The notes beneath the pieces were generated by a model, which was not told the origin of the DNA, did not search any database, and saw only the letters and a program-made list of their open reading frames with translations. From an uncultured Alphaproteobacteria bacterium (GTDB lineage: Bacteria; Pseudomonadota; Alphaproteobacteria; Sneathiellales; Sneathiellaceae): 14,127 nt of DNA. Positions 1 to 8,665 of the stretch are shown here, piece by piece. The position numbers were made by a program, and so were the translations under genes. Every line of letters begins with the position of its first letter. Position 1 is the first letter of the stretch. The stretch covers positions 1 to 14,127 of the forward strand of contig CALEMG010000218.1 in NCBI GenBank assembly GCA_937910835.1. Direction: 5' to 3'.

Positions 1-1019
1 CCAACTGGTACGCCGCCCAGCTTGGAGAGGATTATCCCGACCGTCTCGTTCTCGCGGGGTCGCGTCAGCAGATCCTCCGCTATGGGGAAAACCCGCACCA
101 GTCCGCCGCCTTCTATGCCAATGACGAAAAACGCATCGGTGTCGCAACAGCCACGCAAGTGCAGGGGAAAGAGCTTTCCTATAATAACTTCAACGATACC
201 GACGCCGCATTCGAGCTTGTCGCGGAATTCGATCCAAAGGTGAGCGGCCCGGCCTGCGCCATTATCAAGCACGCCAACCCATGTGGTGTCGCTGCGGCAC
301 CAACACTTGCTGATGCCTATCGAACCGCCTTCGCCTGCGATACCACATCGGCCTTTGGCGGGATTATTGCGCTTAACCAGACGCTGGATGCCGCAACCGC
401 CGAAGAGATCGTGAAAATCTTTACCGAAGTGATTATTGCTCCGGACGCGGAAGAAGCCGCGAAGGAGATTATCGCAGCGAAGAAAAACCTCCGCCTGTTG
501 CTGACCGGCGGCCTTCCTGACCCAACCGTTCCAGGACGGCTCGTGAAATCACTGGCGAGCGGCTATCTCATTCAGGATCGCGACAATGCGTTGACTGCCT
601 CGCCTGAGTTGAAGGTTGTCACCAAGCGCACACCGAGCGATCAGGAGATGAAGGACCTCAGATTCGCCTTCACCGTTGCCAAGCATGTGAAATCCAACGC
701 CATTGTCTATGTCCGGAACGGTGCCACGGTCGGTGTCGGCGCAGGACAGATGAGCCGGGTCGATTCATCGAAAATCGCCGCCAGTAAATCACTAGAAGCT
801 GCGCAGAATGCAGGGGAGACAACCGCCTGGGCCAAGGGTTCGGTTGTTGCATCCGATGCTTTCTTCCCCTTTGCGGACGGCTTGCTGGCTGCGGCGGAAG
901 CGGGCGCGACAGCGGTGATCCAGCCGGGCGGATCCATGCGGGACGATGAAGTGATTGCCGCCGCTGATGAAGCCGGACTTGCCATGGTCTTCACCGGTAT
1001 GCGACATTTCCGCCATTAA
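1..1019 (+). CDS. purH: Bifunctional AICAR transformylase / IMP cyclohydrolase PurH, 3' part
   Basis: The reading frame is open from the first full codon at position 3 to TAA at 1017-1019, giving 338 codons. The 5' end lies outside the window. PurH catalyses the last two steps of de novo IMP synthesis in the cytoplasm: formyl transfer to AICAR, then ring closure. Full-length family members are about 530 residues, so roughly 190 are missing, which is essentially the N-terminal cyclohydrolase domain. What remains is the transformylase domain. Recognisable motifs in order are RYGENPHQ, QGKELSYNN, IKHANPCG (Lys codon 267-269 and His codon 270-272, matching the catalytic Lys-His pair of the family), FGGIIALN, KSNAIVYV, GAGQMSRVDS and the C-terminal DAFFPFADG...QPGGSMRD...TGMRHFRH. 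The domain looks intact. A GTG at 159 is an internal Val codon, not a start. The next gene follows after 25 nt on the same strand, so co-transcription is possible. Confidence 0.97.
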   Translation, partial: NWYAAQLGEDYPDRLVLAGSRQQILRYGENPHQSAAFYANDEKRIGVATATQVQGKELSYNNFNDTDAAFELVAEFDPKVSGPACAIIKHANPCGVAAAPTLADAYRTAFACDTTSAFGGIIALNQTLDAATAEEIVKIFTEVIIAPDAEEAAKEIIAAKKNLRLLLTGGLPDPTVPGRLVKSLASGYLIQDRDNALTASPELKVVTKRTPSDQEMKDLRFAFTVAKHVKSNAIVYVRNGATVGVGAGQMSRVDSSKIAASKSLEAAQNAGETTAWAKGSVVASDAFFPFADGLLAAAEAGATAVIQPGGSMRDDEVIAAADEAGLAMVFTGMRHFRH

Positions 1020-1031
1020 GATTTCCAGATG

Positions 1032-1037
1032 AAGGAG
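1032..1037 (+). promoter_or_regulatory. Ribosome binding site of the UPF0145 gene
   Basis: AAGGAG lies 7 nt before the ATG at 1045. This is a near-perfect Shine-Dalgarno sequence and fixes that start, which sits only 25 nt after the purH stop. Confidence 0.75.
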
Positions 1038-1044
1038 TGCCGCG

Positions 1045-1359
1045 ATGATTATCACCACGACCGGATCCGTTGAAGGCCATTCCATTGCGTCCTATCTGGG
1101 CGTCGTCGGCGGAGAGGCCGTTATGGGATCCAACTTTATCCGCGATTTCTTTGCACGGGTAACCGACACATTAGGTGGTCGCTCTGATGCATATCAGAAG
1201 GAAATCCGAAATGCCCGCGCTCACGCACTTTCCGATATGAAAGAGGAGGCCGCCGACATCGGTGCTGATGCCATCGTCGGGATCAGCCTTGATGTCGAAG
1301 TGATCGGCGATAGCATGCTGATGGTTACAGTCTCAGGAACTGCGGTTAAGCTGGCTTAG
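1045..1359 (+). CDS. YbjQ / UPF0145 family protein
   Basis: This 104-residue cytoplasmic protein belongs to the YbjQ (UPF0145, 'heavy-metal-binding domain') family. Its members are about 105 residues and form oligomeric rings; no enzymatic role is established. Family features seen are an N-terminal beta strand (MIITTTGSVEG), the GGRS motif at residues 44-47, the helix with ALSDMKEEAADIGADAIVGI (about 61-80) and the closing strands around MLMVTVSGTAV (91-101). The length equals that of the family, so the gene is complete. The start is supported by AAGGAG 7 nt upstream. It lies 25 nt downstream of purH and could be its operon partner. Its stop is only 3 nt from the stop of the convergent transporter gene. 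The family assignment is firm; the function is unknown. Confidence 0.9.
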   Translation: MIITTTGSVEGHSIASYLGVVGGEAVMGSNFIRDFFARVTDTLGGRSDAYQKEIRNARAHALSDMKEEAADIGADAIVGISLDVEVIGDSMLMVTVSGTAVKLA

Positions 1360-1362
1360 CCT

Positions 1363-2721
1363 CTATCCGTGTTCCGGCTCGCGTACGAAGCTCATCAGCG
1401 CCGCGCCGACCATTAGAAGCGCGAAGATTACGATCATCGCCGGACGCTGCTGCCCAGTGGCAGAAGTGACAATGCCGATCAGGAGCGGCGCAACAAACGC
1501 CGTTGCTTTGCCGGAAAGCGCAAAGAGACCAAAAAACTCTCCGGCCTTTTCCGGCGGCGCCATACGAGCAATTAGAGTCCGACTTGCGGCCTGAGCGGGA
1601 CCAAAAAACAGGCCCATGATAAAAGCAAACACCATAAAGACCATCTCGGCCGGACTTGCGAACAATGCACCGCCTTCCACCGGCATGGCGGCGGGGAGCC
1701 CGAAGAGCACCTGACCGTCGCTGATTGACAGTACACCGACAGACGCAAAGGCAAGCCCCAGCACAGAAATAACAATTGTCGGCTTGGAACCAAGCCTGTC
1801 ATCCAGAGACCCACCAATAAAACATCCAGCAATCGCAAAGAAATTGATCAGGATGCCGAAGATACCGAGTTCTGTCGTGCCCCACTTAAACAGTCCGGCG
1901 GCATAGATACCGGAAAAGCCGATAAGAGCAAGAATGCCGTCATTATAGAACATCCGAGCAATCAGGAAAAAGACAACGTTACGATAATTTTTGAGCGACC
2001 GGAGCGTCGTCATTAGGGCTTTAAGGCCCTGCCGCACAGCCTCCGACTTTGGCAGATCACTTGCTGGTCTGGCCGGCGTGAAGAGCAGCATCGGAATAAT
2101 GAAGACCATCAACCAGAGGGCGGCCATCGGCCCGGTAATCCGGTCCGGCTCATGTAGGGCCTTGCTCAGGCCGAATAGCGGTACTTCCGGCAGCGAAAAG
2201 CCGAACAGTACGATGAACAGTGCAATAAGTCCTCCAATATAACCAAGACCCCAGCCAAAGCCACTTAAGCGTCCCATGCGCTTGGGCGGCACGAGTGTCG
2301 GCAGCATGGAATTGTTGAAGACAATACTGAACTCTACCCCGATCGTGCCGATAACAATGCCCGCCAATATCCAGAAAACGCCCGTTTGCATTCCCGGCAC
2401 TGCCCACCAGAGCGAAAAGGCACCGATGGCACAAAGGATGGAGAAAAAGAGGATCCAGGGTTTTCGCGCACCGCCCGCATCGGCGATGGAGCCAAAAACC
2501 GGGCGTAAAAGTGCGATCAGCGCCCCGGCAATCGCCTGGGTGTACCCCCAATAGGCCTGCCCTTCCGCGGGGCTGGACGCGACGAAGGAGGTAAAATAGG
2601 GCGCAAAAATAAAGGTGGTGACAACGGTGAAGAAAGGCTGGTTCGCCCAATCAAACAGCGCCCAGGAAAACTTCCCGAGCTTGCCCGCCTCACTAGGCGC
2701 TCCCTCGCTGATAACGCTCAT
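1363..2721 (-). CDS. UMF1/Atg22-like major facilitator transporter
   Basis: This 452-residue, very hydrophobic inner-membrane protein has about 12 predicted membrane segments. It carries the signature of the UMF1 branch of the major facilitator superfamily, which is related to fungal Atg22. Visible signatures are FDWANQPFFT near residues 23-32, FNNSMLP at 135-141 and GRLSGFGWGLGYIGG at 150-164. Both halves of the fold appear intact. Bacterial members are mostly uncharacterised; efflux of small molecules or amino acids has been suggested for relatives, and the substrate cannot be read from the sequence. The ATG at 2719-2721 is preceded by a G-rich AAGGGGG only 4 nt upstream. It lies 83 nt downstream of the DJ-1/PfpI gene on the same strand and may be the last gene of a glutamate dehydrogenase transcript. 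The convergent neighbour ends 3 nt away. Confidence 0.9.
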   Translation of the reverse strand: MSVISEGAPSEAGKLGKFSWALFDWANQPFFTVVTTFIFAPYFTSFVASSPAEGQAYWGYTQAIAGALIALLRPVFGSIADAGGARKPWILFFSILCAIGAFSLWWAVPGMQTGVFWILAGIVIGTIGVEFSIVFNNSMLPTLVPPKRMGRLSGFGWGLGYIGGLIALFIVLFGFSLPEVPLFGLSKALHEPDRITGPMAALWLMVFIIPMLLFTPARPASDLPKSEAVRQGLKALMTTLRSLKNYRNVVFFLIARMFYNDGILALIGFSGIYAAGLFKWGTTELGIFGILINFFAIAGCFIGGSLDDRLGSKPTIVISVLGLAFASVGVLSISDGQVLFGLPAAMPVEGGALFASPAEMVFMVFAFIMGLFFGPAQAASRTLIARMAPPEKAGEFFGLFALSGKATAFVAPLLIGIVTSATGQQRPAMIVIFALLMVGAALMSFVREPEHG

Positions 2722-2804
2722 GCCGCCCCCTTCATCTTCCGCCTGTCGATACCGTCACGCTACGACAATGAATCAGATTAGACAATCACGTTCCATTTCA
2801 ATTT

Positions 2805-3413
2805 TCAAACCAACCCATGAATTTTAGCAAAAGGGTCGTAACTGGAATCTTCATGCCATTCATATTCTGACCAAGTGGCGACTTTTCTCGCCTGCTTTTT
2901 TCCATGAAGCCGTGCAATGACGGCCAATGACATATCCATTCCTGCAGAAACCCCCGAAGAAGTAAACAAGTTACCATCTTCTATCCATCGCGCCTGCTTC
3001 TCCCAATTCACTGCGGTCGATTGCGATCTCACCCATTCGAATGCCATTTTATTGGTCGTCGCGCGCCTGCCATCCAGCACACCGGATTTGGCGAGAAGTG
3101 CGCCACCCGTGCACACACTCATGATGATTTCCGCTTCGTCCGCCGCCTTCGCTATCCAGTTAATCAACCGAGTATTATTTATCTCCTGCCTTGTTCCCAT
3201 GCCTCCCGGAACAAGGATGAGGTCATGATCGATAGCGTCATCGAAATCCACTTCTGCAAGAATGCTAGGTCCTGCATTGCTCTCCACAACAGCCTTGCTT
3301 TCCGCGACAATATGCACCTGAAAGTCGCTCTTCATCATCCCGAACATTTGGAGAGGTCCGAAAAGATCCAGAAGCTCAAACCCGGGAAAAACTAACGCAG
3401 CAATATTTTGCAA
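2805..3413 (-). CDS. DJ-1/PfpI family protein, isonitrile hydratase-like
   Basis: This 202-residue cytoplasmic protein has the flavodoxin-like glutamine amidotransferase fold of the DJ-1/PfpI superfamily. Evidence is the first strand and helix IAALVFPGFELLD (Glu13, Asp16), the LILVPGGMG turn at 66-73, the nucleophile elbow SVCTGGALLAKSGVLDGRRA (about 99-118, with Cys101 the likely active-site nucleophile) and SSGVSAGMD at 152-160. The pattern VCTG...LLDGRRATT is closest to the isonitrile hydratase/GATase1_PfpI_2 subgroup, so hydration of an isonitrile or a similar small-molecule reaction is plausible but unproven. The start codon is TTG: no in-frame ATG precedes the first beta strand, and AAGGGA lies 9 nt upstream. 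The gene begins 19 nt after the glutamate dehydrogenase stop, so the two are probably co-transcribed. Confidence 0.88.
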   Translation of the reverse strand: MQNIAALVFPGFELLDLFGPLQMFGMMKSDFQVHIVAESKAVVESNAGPSILAEVDFDDAIDHDLILVPGGMGTRQEINNTRLINWIAKAADEAEIIMSVCTGGALLAKSGVLDGRRATTNKMAFEWVRSQSTAVNWEKQARWIEDGNLFTSSGVSAGMDMSLAVIARLHGKKQARKVATWSEYEWHEDSSYDPFAKIHGLV

Positions 3414-3422
3414 GTCGGAGAT

Positions 3423-3428
3423 TCCCTT
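3423..3428 (-). promoter_or_regulatory. Ribosome binding site supporting the TTG start of the DJ-1/PfpI gene
   Basis: On the minus strand AAGGGA lies 9 nt upstream of the TTG at 3411-3413, inside the short gap after the dehydrogenase stop. It supports TTG as the real start. The next downstream methionine would cut off the first beta strand of the fold. Confidence 0.55.
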
Positions 3429-3432
3429 AACG

Positions 3433-6400
3433 TCACGTAATCATAGAGCGGAACTGTTGGTTGGCAAAAACAAGCTTCGAGATATCCAGCGCACCCGTCG
3501 ATCGCAATTCCTTTATCAATTCGGCAGATCGCTTGATTGTTGCCTGGTTATTACCACGCCAGAAATCGAAGGCCTCACGCCCCTTATGGCCATTGGCGCC
3601 CGCAAAGACCGATGTGGTGATTGCCCGCTGCTGACCGTAAAGATCATCGAGGATTGCTGTGACGGCGAGCCGATCCCAATTATTGTCCGGCTCGATCGTT
3701 TCGGCAGCGCTGCGCAGCCAGTCAAGATTGAGTTCCGCACCAACGGCAAAATACACTTCTCCAACCTCGGTGATTGGCCGGCTGGATGCCTTACCCGCCT
3801 GGATAACATCGAGAGAGGAGCGGAGTGGCCCCAGCGCCGCGATCCGGCGCGCGAGCGGTTCCGGCACTCCGTCGGCGACGAGCTGGCTGGCGCGGGAGAC
3901 GAAGCGATTTTTGCCTTCCTCGCTCAGCAGAGCATCTAGGCCTTTTTCGAGCTTGCGCATATCCGTGGCCAGCCCCTTAACCTCATCAGCGATATTATCA
4001 CCTTGAGCCAAGTGCCGCAGGCACCAGAGCGTTGCGCGGCGCGCAAGCTTCTGGATAACGTCAATCATGCGTCCCTGAATATCGGTGCTGACTTTGTTAT
4101 CAAGTGCCTCAATCCCGGACCAGAGCTTTTCAAGATCGAAAACCGCACAGACAATGGCAAATGCCCGTGCAACATCTTCCGCCTTGCACCCCTGCTCTTC
4201 GCGCATTTGCAATACGAAAGTAGGGCCACCCCGATTGACCAGCTGATTAACGATAATGGTCGTGATGATTTCCCGACGCAGCCGATGACCTGCCACGTAA
4301 GGGGCATATTTCTCGCGAAGCTGCGGCGGGAAATACTGGGCCAGCCACGTATCGTAATAGGGGTCATCTGGCAGCTTTGTTTCAAGGATGTCCTCATAGA
4401 GCGTCATCTTCGCATAGGCGAGAAGAACCGACATCTCCGGTCGCGGAAAGCCGATATTGGCCGCCTGCCGATGAGCGATTTCTTCATCATCCGGCAGGTT
4501 TTCAACCGCACGGTCCAGCCGAACCTTCTTCTCCAGATCGCGCATGAATAGGACATCGACGGAGAAGTTATCAACGCTCTGCCGTTCGGACGTTGTCAAC
4601 GCCTGTGTTTGCAGGTAATTGTCCATCAGGACATGATCGCCAACGTCTTCTGTCATATCCACGAGCAGGCGGTCACGCTGTTTTTCTGTCATTTCTCCGT
4701 CATCAAGAACGGCGCGGAGTAGGATCTTGATATTCACTTCATGGTCAGAGCAATCAACTCCAGCAGAGTTATCGATGGCGTCCGTATTGAGCCGCCCACC
4801 GTTTAGTGCATACTCGATCCGGCCGAGCTGCGTCACCCCGAGGTTACCGCCCTCTCCGATAACTTTTGCGCACACTTCTTTACCGTTGACGCGAATGGCA
4901 TCATTGGCGCGATCGCCCACATCACCACTGCTCTGATGCGTGGCCTTGATATAGGTACCGATCCCTCCGAACCAGAGCAGATCAACCTTCATTTTCAAAA
5001 TAACGGTGATCAGTTCATTCGGTGTAATGCTGTCCGCCTTGATATCAAGAAGCTTCTTTATTTCGGGCGGCAGGGAGACGGATTTGGCCTTGCGATCAAA
5101 AATGCCGCCGCCCTTCGAGATCAGCTTGGGATTATAATCCTCCCAAGAGGAGCGGGGCAGAGCGAACATCCGCTCGCGTTCCTTGAAACTTTTCGCGGTA
5201 TCCGGTGTCGGGTCGATAAAGATATTGCGATGATCGAAAGCAGCGACAAGCCTGATTTTCTTCGATAGCAACATGCCATTGCCAAAAACGTCGCCGGACA
5301 TATCGCCGATACCCGCGACATCAAATTCCTGGCTTTGGGTATCGATTCCCATTTCCCGGAAATGGCGTTTTACCGATTCCCAGGCGCCGCGCGCCGTAAT
5401 ACCCATTTTCTTATGGTCATATCCAGCCGCACCACCAGAGGCAAAAGCATCCCCGAGCCAGAAGCCGTAGGAAATAGCCACTTCATTTGCGATATCCGAG
5501 AAGGTCGCGGTCCCCTTGTCTGCCGCAACGACGAGATAGGGATCATCGCCATCATGCCGGATGACATTTTCAGGCGGCACCACTTCGCTGCCGACATAGT
5601 TATCTGTAATATCCAACAGACCGGAGATGAAAATCTTGTAGCAGTTGATGCCTTCCGCGAGATATTCCTCCCGCGTACCGGCTGTTGGCAGGTTCTTGGG
5701 ATAAAAACCACCCTTGGAGCCGACCGGAACGATAACCGTATTCTTCACCATCTGCGCCTTCATCAGGCCGAGAACTTCTGTCCTGAAATCCTCTCGCCGG
5801 TCAGACCAGCGCAAGCCGCCACGGGCGACCTTGCCACCGCGCAGATGCACACCTTCCACCCTCGGGCTGTAGACGAATATCTCAACGAATGGTCGCGGCA
5901 GAGGAAGTTCGTCCAGCTTCTGGCTATCCAGTTTGAACGAATAATAGGGTTTTCCCTGCTCATCCTGACAGTTCTGGAAGGCATTGGTCCGCAGGGTGTT
6001 GACAATCAGATTGACGAAACGACGGAGAATTCTGTCCTCATCAAGGCTGGAGACTTCATCGAGCAGGAGCCAGATCCCCTCGACGATGCGGGCGACATTC
6101 TCGTTCCTCTCCCCGCTCTCTGCAGGATCGCAACGGGCGTGAAACAGCTCAATCAAGCGCCGGGAAATTTCCGGATTGCTCGACAGGGTATTCATCATAT
6201 AGGTCTGGCTGAAGGTGATACCGGCCTGGCGCAGATATTTCGCATAAGCGCGGAGCACAACAACACTCGACCAATCGAGTCCTGCGCGCATCACCAAACG
6301 GTTGAACCCGTCATTCTCCATATTGCCGGTCCAAACGCGACGGAAGGTTTCCTCAAACTTCGCTTTCAGGTCATGCAGGTCCAGCGCATAGCCGCCGGGC

Positions 6401-8268
6401 TCGATCAACTCAAAATCGTGGATCCAGACTTTGCCTTCAAGTTCTCCTGAGGCGACAAGATAGGGATTCTCTGCAAGAACCTTAAGCCCCATATTCTCAA
6501 GCATCGGCAGGCAATCGGAAAGCGTCAGCGGCGTCTCGCGACTATAAACCTTGAACCGAACCTTGTTTTCCGGATCCTCAACCCAGCGATAGAGATTAAG
6601 GCCGAGTTCCTTTGATTTGAAAACTGCTTCAATCTTCTCAATGTCATAGAGGGCCAGGTCCGCATTGAAATGTTCCTTATAGCCGGCGGGGAAGGCATTG
6701 CCATAGCGCGCGCGCAGATGCAGGCCCCTTTCCTCGCCCCATTTTTCAAGCAGCACATCCAACAGGTCATCGGCCCAGTCGCGAGATGCCTCGATCAAGC
6801 GCCGTTCCAGATCTTCTTCATCTACGACGGGCTTATGCTTGCTCTTGAGCGAAATGATATAGTGAATTCGCGCAAGCACATCATCGCCCACAAGTGCATA
6901 GTGTGATGACAGCGAGCCATTATGTTCTTCGGCCAGCAGCTCACCGAATTTACGGCGAAGGTCCGTGTTGAACTTTTCCCGTGGAATATAAACGATGACC
7001 GAGACAAATCTCTCGAACCGGTCCCGCCGCAGCAGCACGCCAATACGCGGCCTTTCCTGCAGCGACATGATCCGCGTTGCGTTTTCACACAGGTCGTCAA
7101 CTGAAATCTGGAAGAGCTCATCACGCGGATAGCTCTCTAGTATATGGGTGAAGGCTTTCTCATCATGGCTGTTTTTCTGGAAACCCGCCAGATCCAGTGT
7201 CTGATTTACCTTGCGCCGCAAATAGGGGATATCCCGGGGAATCCGGTTATAGGCGGCAGAGGTGAACAACCCTGTAAAGCGATGCTCCCCGATAACCTCT
7301 CCCTTGTCATTGAATTTTTTCACGCCCACATAATCAAGATGGACGGCGCGATGAACGGTGGATCGGACGTTGGCCTTGGTGACAATAATCAATTCACGGC
7401 GGCGGAGAAAATCCTTCACCTCTGGTGACATCTCTGTCCCGCCGGTCATGATCCGGCGCGTCGGGTCGCGCAATACGCCAAGCCCCGAACCGTCGACCAA
7501 TTTCCATTTGTCGGACCGGCCTTTGCCGTCAGAGGCAAATTCAAACTCCCGATACCCCAGGAATGTAAAATGGTTGTCCGACATCCATTGCAACAGAGCC
7601 AGCGCCTCATCGATTTCTTCTTTATCCAACGGTGGTGGGTTCTTTTTCAGGTTCTTGCTGATAGCATCGACCTTGGCGAGAACCGGTTTCCAGTCGGCAA
7701 CCGAAATGCGGACATCATCCAGGGTTTCCTGAAGGCTTTTCTCAATTTCCTGTAGCACTTTCGGATCAGACTGCTCGTCAATCTCGAAATGCATGATGCT
7801 TTCACGGATAGCTTTTTTCTTATCCTTCGGTTCACCTGCGTATGTCTGAACACGGTTCCCATCGGCATCACGCTCTGTATATACTACCGGATGGATAACC
7901 TGATGAACGGTGAGACCGCGGCGGTTTAATGCCGCCGTCACACTGTCGACAAGAAAGGGCATGTCATCGTTGACGATTTCAATGACCGAATGAGTTGTCT
8001 TCCAACCATGTTCCTCAAGATCGGGAGTAAAGACCCGAAGCTTTGTTTTTCCCGGAGTTCTTTGCGAAGCAAATTTATACAGCGATACGGCCGAGCCATA
8101 GAGATGCTCCGGCGCGATCCCGATAAGATCTTCCGGCGCCGGGCGCTCATAGAAAAGGCGCACAAAGTTTATTGCATCGGCCGCTGTTTTCTTGTCCAGC
8201 CGATTTTCAACTATTGCGAGAATTTTGTCTATATGCTCTAACTTGAGATCTTGCGCCTTTGCGACCAT
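3433..8268 (-). CDS. gdhB: NAD-specific glutamate dehydrogenase, large (~180 kDa) type
   Basis: This 1,611-residue cytoplasmic enzyme converts glutamate plus NAD to 2-oxoglutarate, ammonia and NADH, and usually serves glutamate breakdown. The length matches the GDH-180 class found in Proteobacteria and Streptomyces (gdhB in Pseudomonas, gdhZ in Caulobacter). The N-terminal half carries ACT-like regulatory segments (for example the strand-helix run around 93-130 and further ones near 400-480 and 560-640). The catalytic core starts near 800, with GGLRWSDRREDFRTEV at 817-832, LMKAQMVKN at 835-843 and PVGSKGGF at 848-855. Then come DKGTATFSDIANE near 917-929, GDMSGDVFGNG at 988-998, FGGIGTYIKA near 1100-1109 and GEGGNLGVTQ near 1140. 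A long helical C-terminal region follows. The ATG at 8266-8268 has only a weak GGGA-type site 7 nt upstream. No frameshift is seen. The DJ-1/PfpI gene follows 19 nt after the TGA. Confidence 0.97.
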   Translation of the reverse strand: MVAKAQDLKLEHIDKILAIVENRLDKKTAADAINFVRLFYERPAPEDLIGIAPEHLYGSAVSLYKFASQRTPGKTKLRVFTPDLEEHGWKTTHSVIEIVNDDMPFLVDSVTAALNRRGLTVHQVIHPVVYTERDADGNRVQTYAGEPKDKKKAIRESIMHFEIDEQSDPKVLQEIEKSLQETLDDVRISVADWKPVLAKVDAISKNLKKNPPPLDKEEIDEALALLQWMSDNHFTFLGYREFEFASDGKGRSDKWKLVDGSGLGVLRDPTRRIMTGGTEMSPEVKDFLRRRELIIVTKANVRSTVHRAVHLDYVGVKKFNDKGEVIGEHRFTGLFTSAAYNRIPRDIPYLRRKVNQTLDLAGFQKNSHDEKAFTHILESYPRDELFQISVDDLCENATRIMSLQERPRIGVLLRRDRFERFVSVIVYIPREKFNTDLRRKFGELLAEEHNGSLSSHYALVGDDVLARIHYIISLKSKHKPVVDEEDLERRLIEASRDWADDLLDVLLEKWGEERGLHLRARYGNAFPAGYKEHFNADLALYDIEKIEAVFKSKELGLNLYRWVEDPENKVRFKVYSRETPLTLSDCLPMLENMGLKVLAENPYLVASGELEGKVWIHDFELIEPGGYALDLHDLKAKFEETFRRVWTGNMENDGFNRLVMRAGLDWSSVVVLRAYAKYLRQAGITFSQTYMMNTLSSNPEISRRLIELFHARCDPAESGERNENVARIVEGIWLLLDEVSSLDEDRILRRFVNLIVNTLRTNAFQNCQDEQGKPYYSFKLDSQKLDELPLPRPFVEIFVYSPRVEGVHLRGGKVARGGLRWSDRREDFRTEVLGLMKAQMVKNTVIVPVGSKGGFYPKNLPTAGTREEYLAEGINCYKIFISGLLDITDNYVGSEVVPPENVIRHDGDDPYLVVAADKGTATFSDIANEVAISYGFWLGDAFASGGAAGYDHKKMGITARGAWESVKRHFREMGIDTQSQEFDVAGIGDMSGDVFGNGMLLSKKIRLVAAFDHRNIFIDPTPDTAKSFKERERMFALPRSSWEDYNPKLISKGGGIFDRKAKSVSLPPEIKKLLDIKADSITPNELITVILKMKVDLLWFGGIGTYIKATHQSSGDVGDRANDAIRVNGKEVCAKVIGEGGNLGVTQLGRIEYALNGGRLNTDAIDNSAGVDCSDHEVNIKILLRAVLDDGEMTEKQRDRLLVDMTEDVGDHVLMDNYLQTQALTTSERQSVDNFSVDVLFMRDLEKKVRLDRAVENLPDDEEIAHRQAANIGFPRPEMSVLLAYAKMTLYEDILETKLPDDPYYDTWLAQYFPPQLREKYAPYVAGHRLRREIITTIIVNQLVNRGGPTFVLQMREEQGCKAEDVARAFAIVCAVFDLEKLWSGIEALDNKVSTDIQGRMIDVIQKLARRATLWCLRHLAQGDNIADEVKGLATDMRKLEKGLDALLSEEGKNRFVSRASQLVADGVPEPLARRIAALGPLRSSLDVIQAGKASSRPITEVGEVYFAVGAELNLDWLRSAAETIEPDNNWDRLAVTAILDDLYGQQRAITTSVFAGANGHKGREAFDFWRGNNQATIKRSAELIKELRSTGALDISKLVFANQQFRSMIT

Positions 8269-8665
8269 TTTCTGAATCCCACTTCTTCAGATTTTGCAGT
8301 TATATTAACTAAGACTGACAATATATGCTTAAATTATCGATTAAGAGTTAATTTGCAAAGAATTATAGTAAATTAAAATTCGTCATTTTTTCAAAGTGTT
8401 ATCTGAATGATGTCACAAAATTTGCTTATTTGGATCGACGGCAGACGGACTATCAGTGCAATAACGGGATCAAGGGGTTTTCGTATAAGGGGTATCACGC
8501 AGGGCAGAGCCTGTCAGTAAGTGTCCACCCTTACATTAGAGAATTGTTCAGTAAAAATAACGAACGTTTGCTTTAAAAATTTTGCTCTTAAGCCACAACA
8601 AAATTGCCCCATGAAGCCTGCCGCGTGGTTCTAGTTTTAGACCGGGGTAAAGCGCGATCAATTGG
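8269..8665. other. Intergenic region upstream of glutamate dehydrogenase
   Basis: I see no convincing gene in these 397 nt. About 150 nt next to the dehydrogenase (8269-8420) is AT-rich and must hold its promoter. A loose minus-strand sigma-70-like pair, TTGCAA and TAATTT 16 nt apart, falls around 8330-8358 but is weak. The middle part (about 8421-8540) is more GC-rich, with two AAGGGG direct repeats around 8472-8500 and a small inverted repeat GTAAG/CTTAC (8517-8521, 8530-8534) that I cannot interpret. The part next to 8666 is the 3' flank of the glycosidase-like gene. Confidence 0.5.
8575..8605 (-). terminator. Possible weak terminator after the glycosidase-like gene
   Basis: On the minus strand AATTTTG (8605-8599) pairs with CAAAATT (8584-8578) around a 14-nt loop and is followed by a few more T. 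The stem is AT-rich and the T tract short, so this is a weak candidate. It is where a terminator of the phosphatase/glycosidase pair would be expected. Confidence 0.25.

Noticed and set aside
2150..2650. 166-codon minus-strand frame inside the transporter gene
   Set aside because: It is a shifted frame of the membrane transporter; its odd composition reflects the hydrophobic codons read out of phase.
5335..6450. 371-codon plus-strand frame
   Set aside because: It is entirely antisense to the glutamate dehydrogenase catalytic region, which has conserved motifs. No domain is seen in the antisense product.
8407..8520. 37-codon plus-strand frame in the region upstream of glutamate dehydrogenase
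   Set aside because: It has no ribosome binding site and no recognisable sequence, and a frame of this length is expected by chance.
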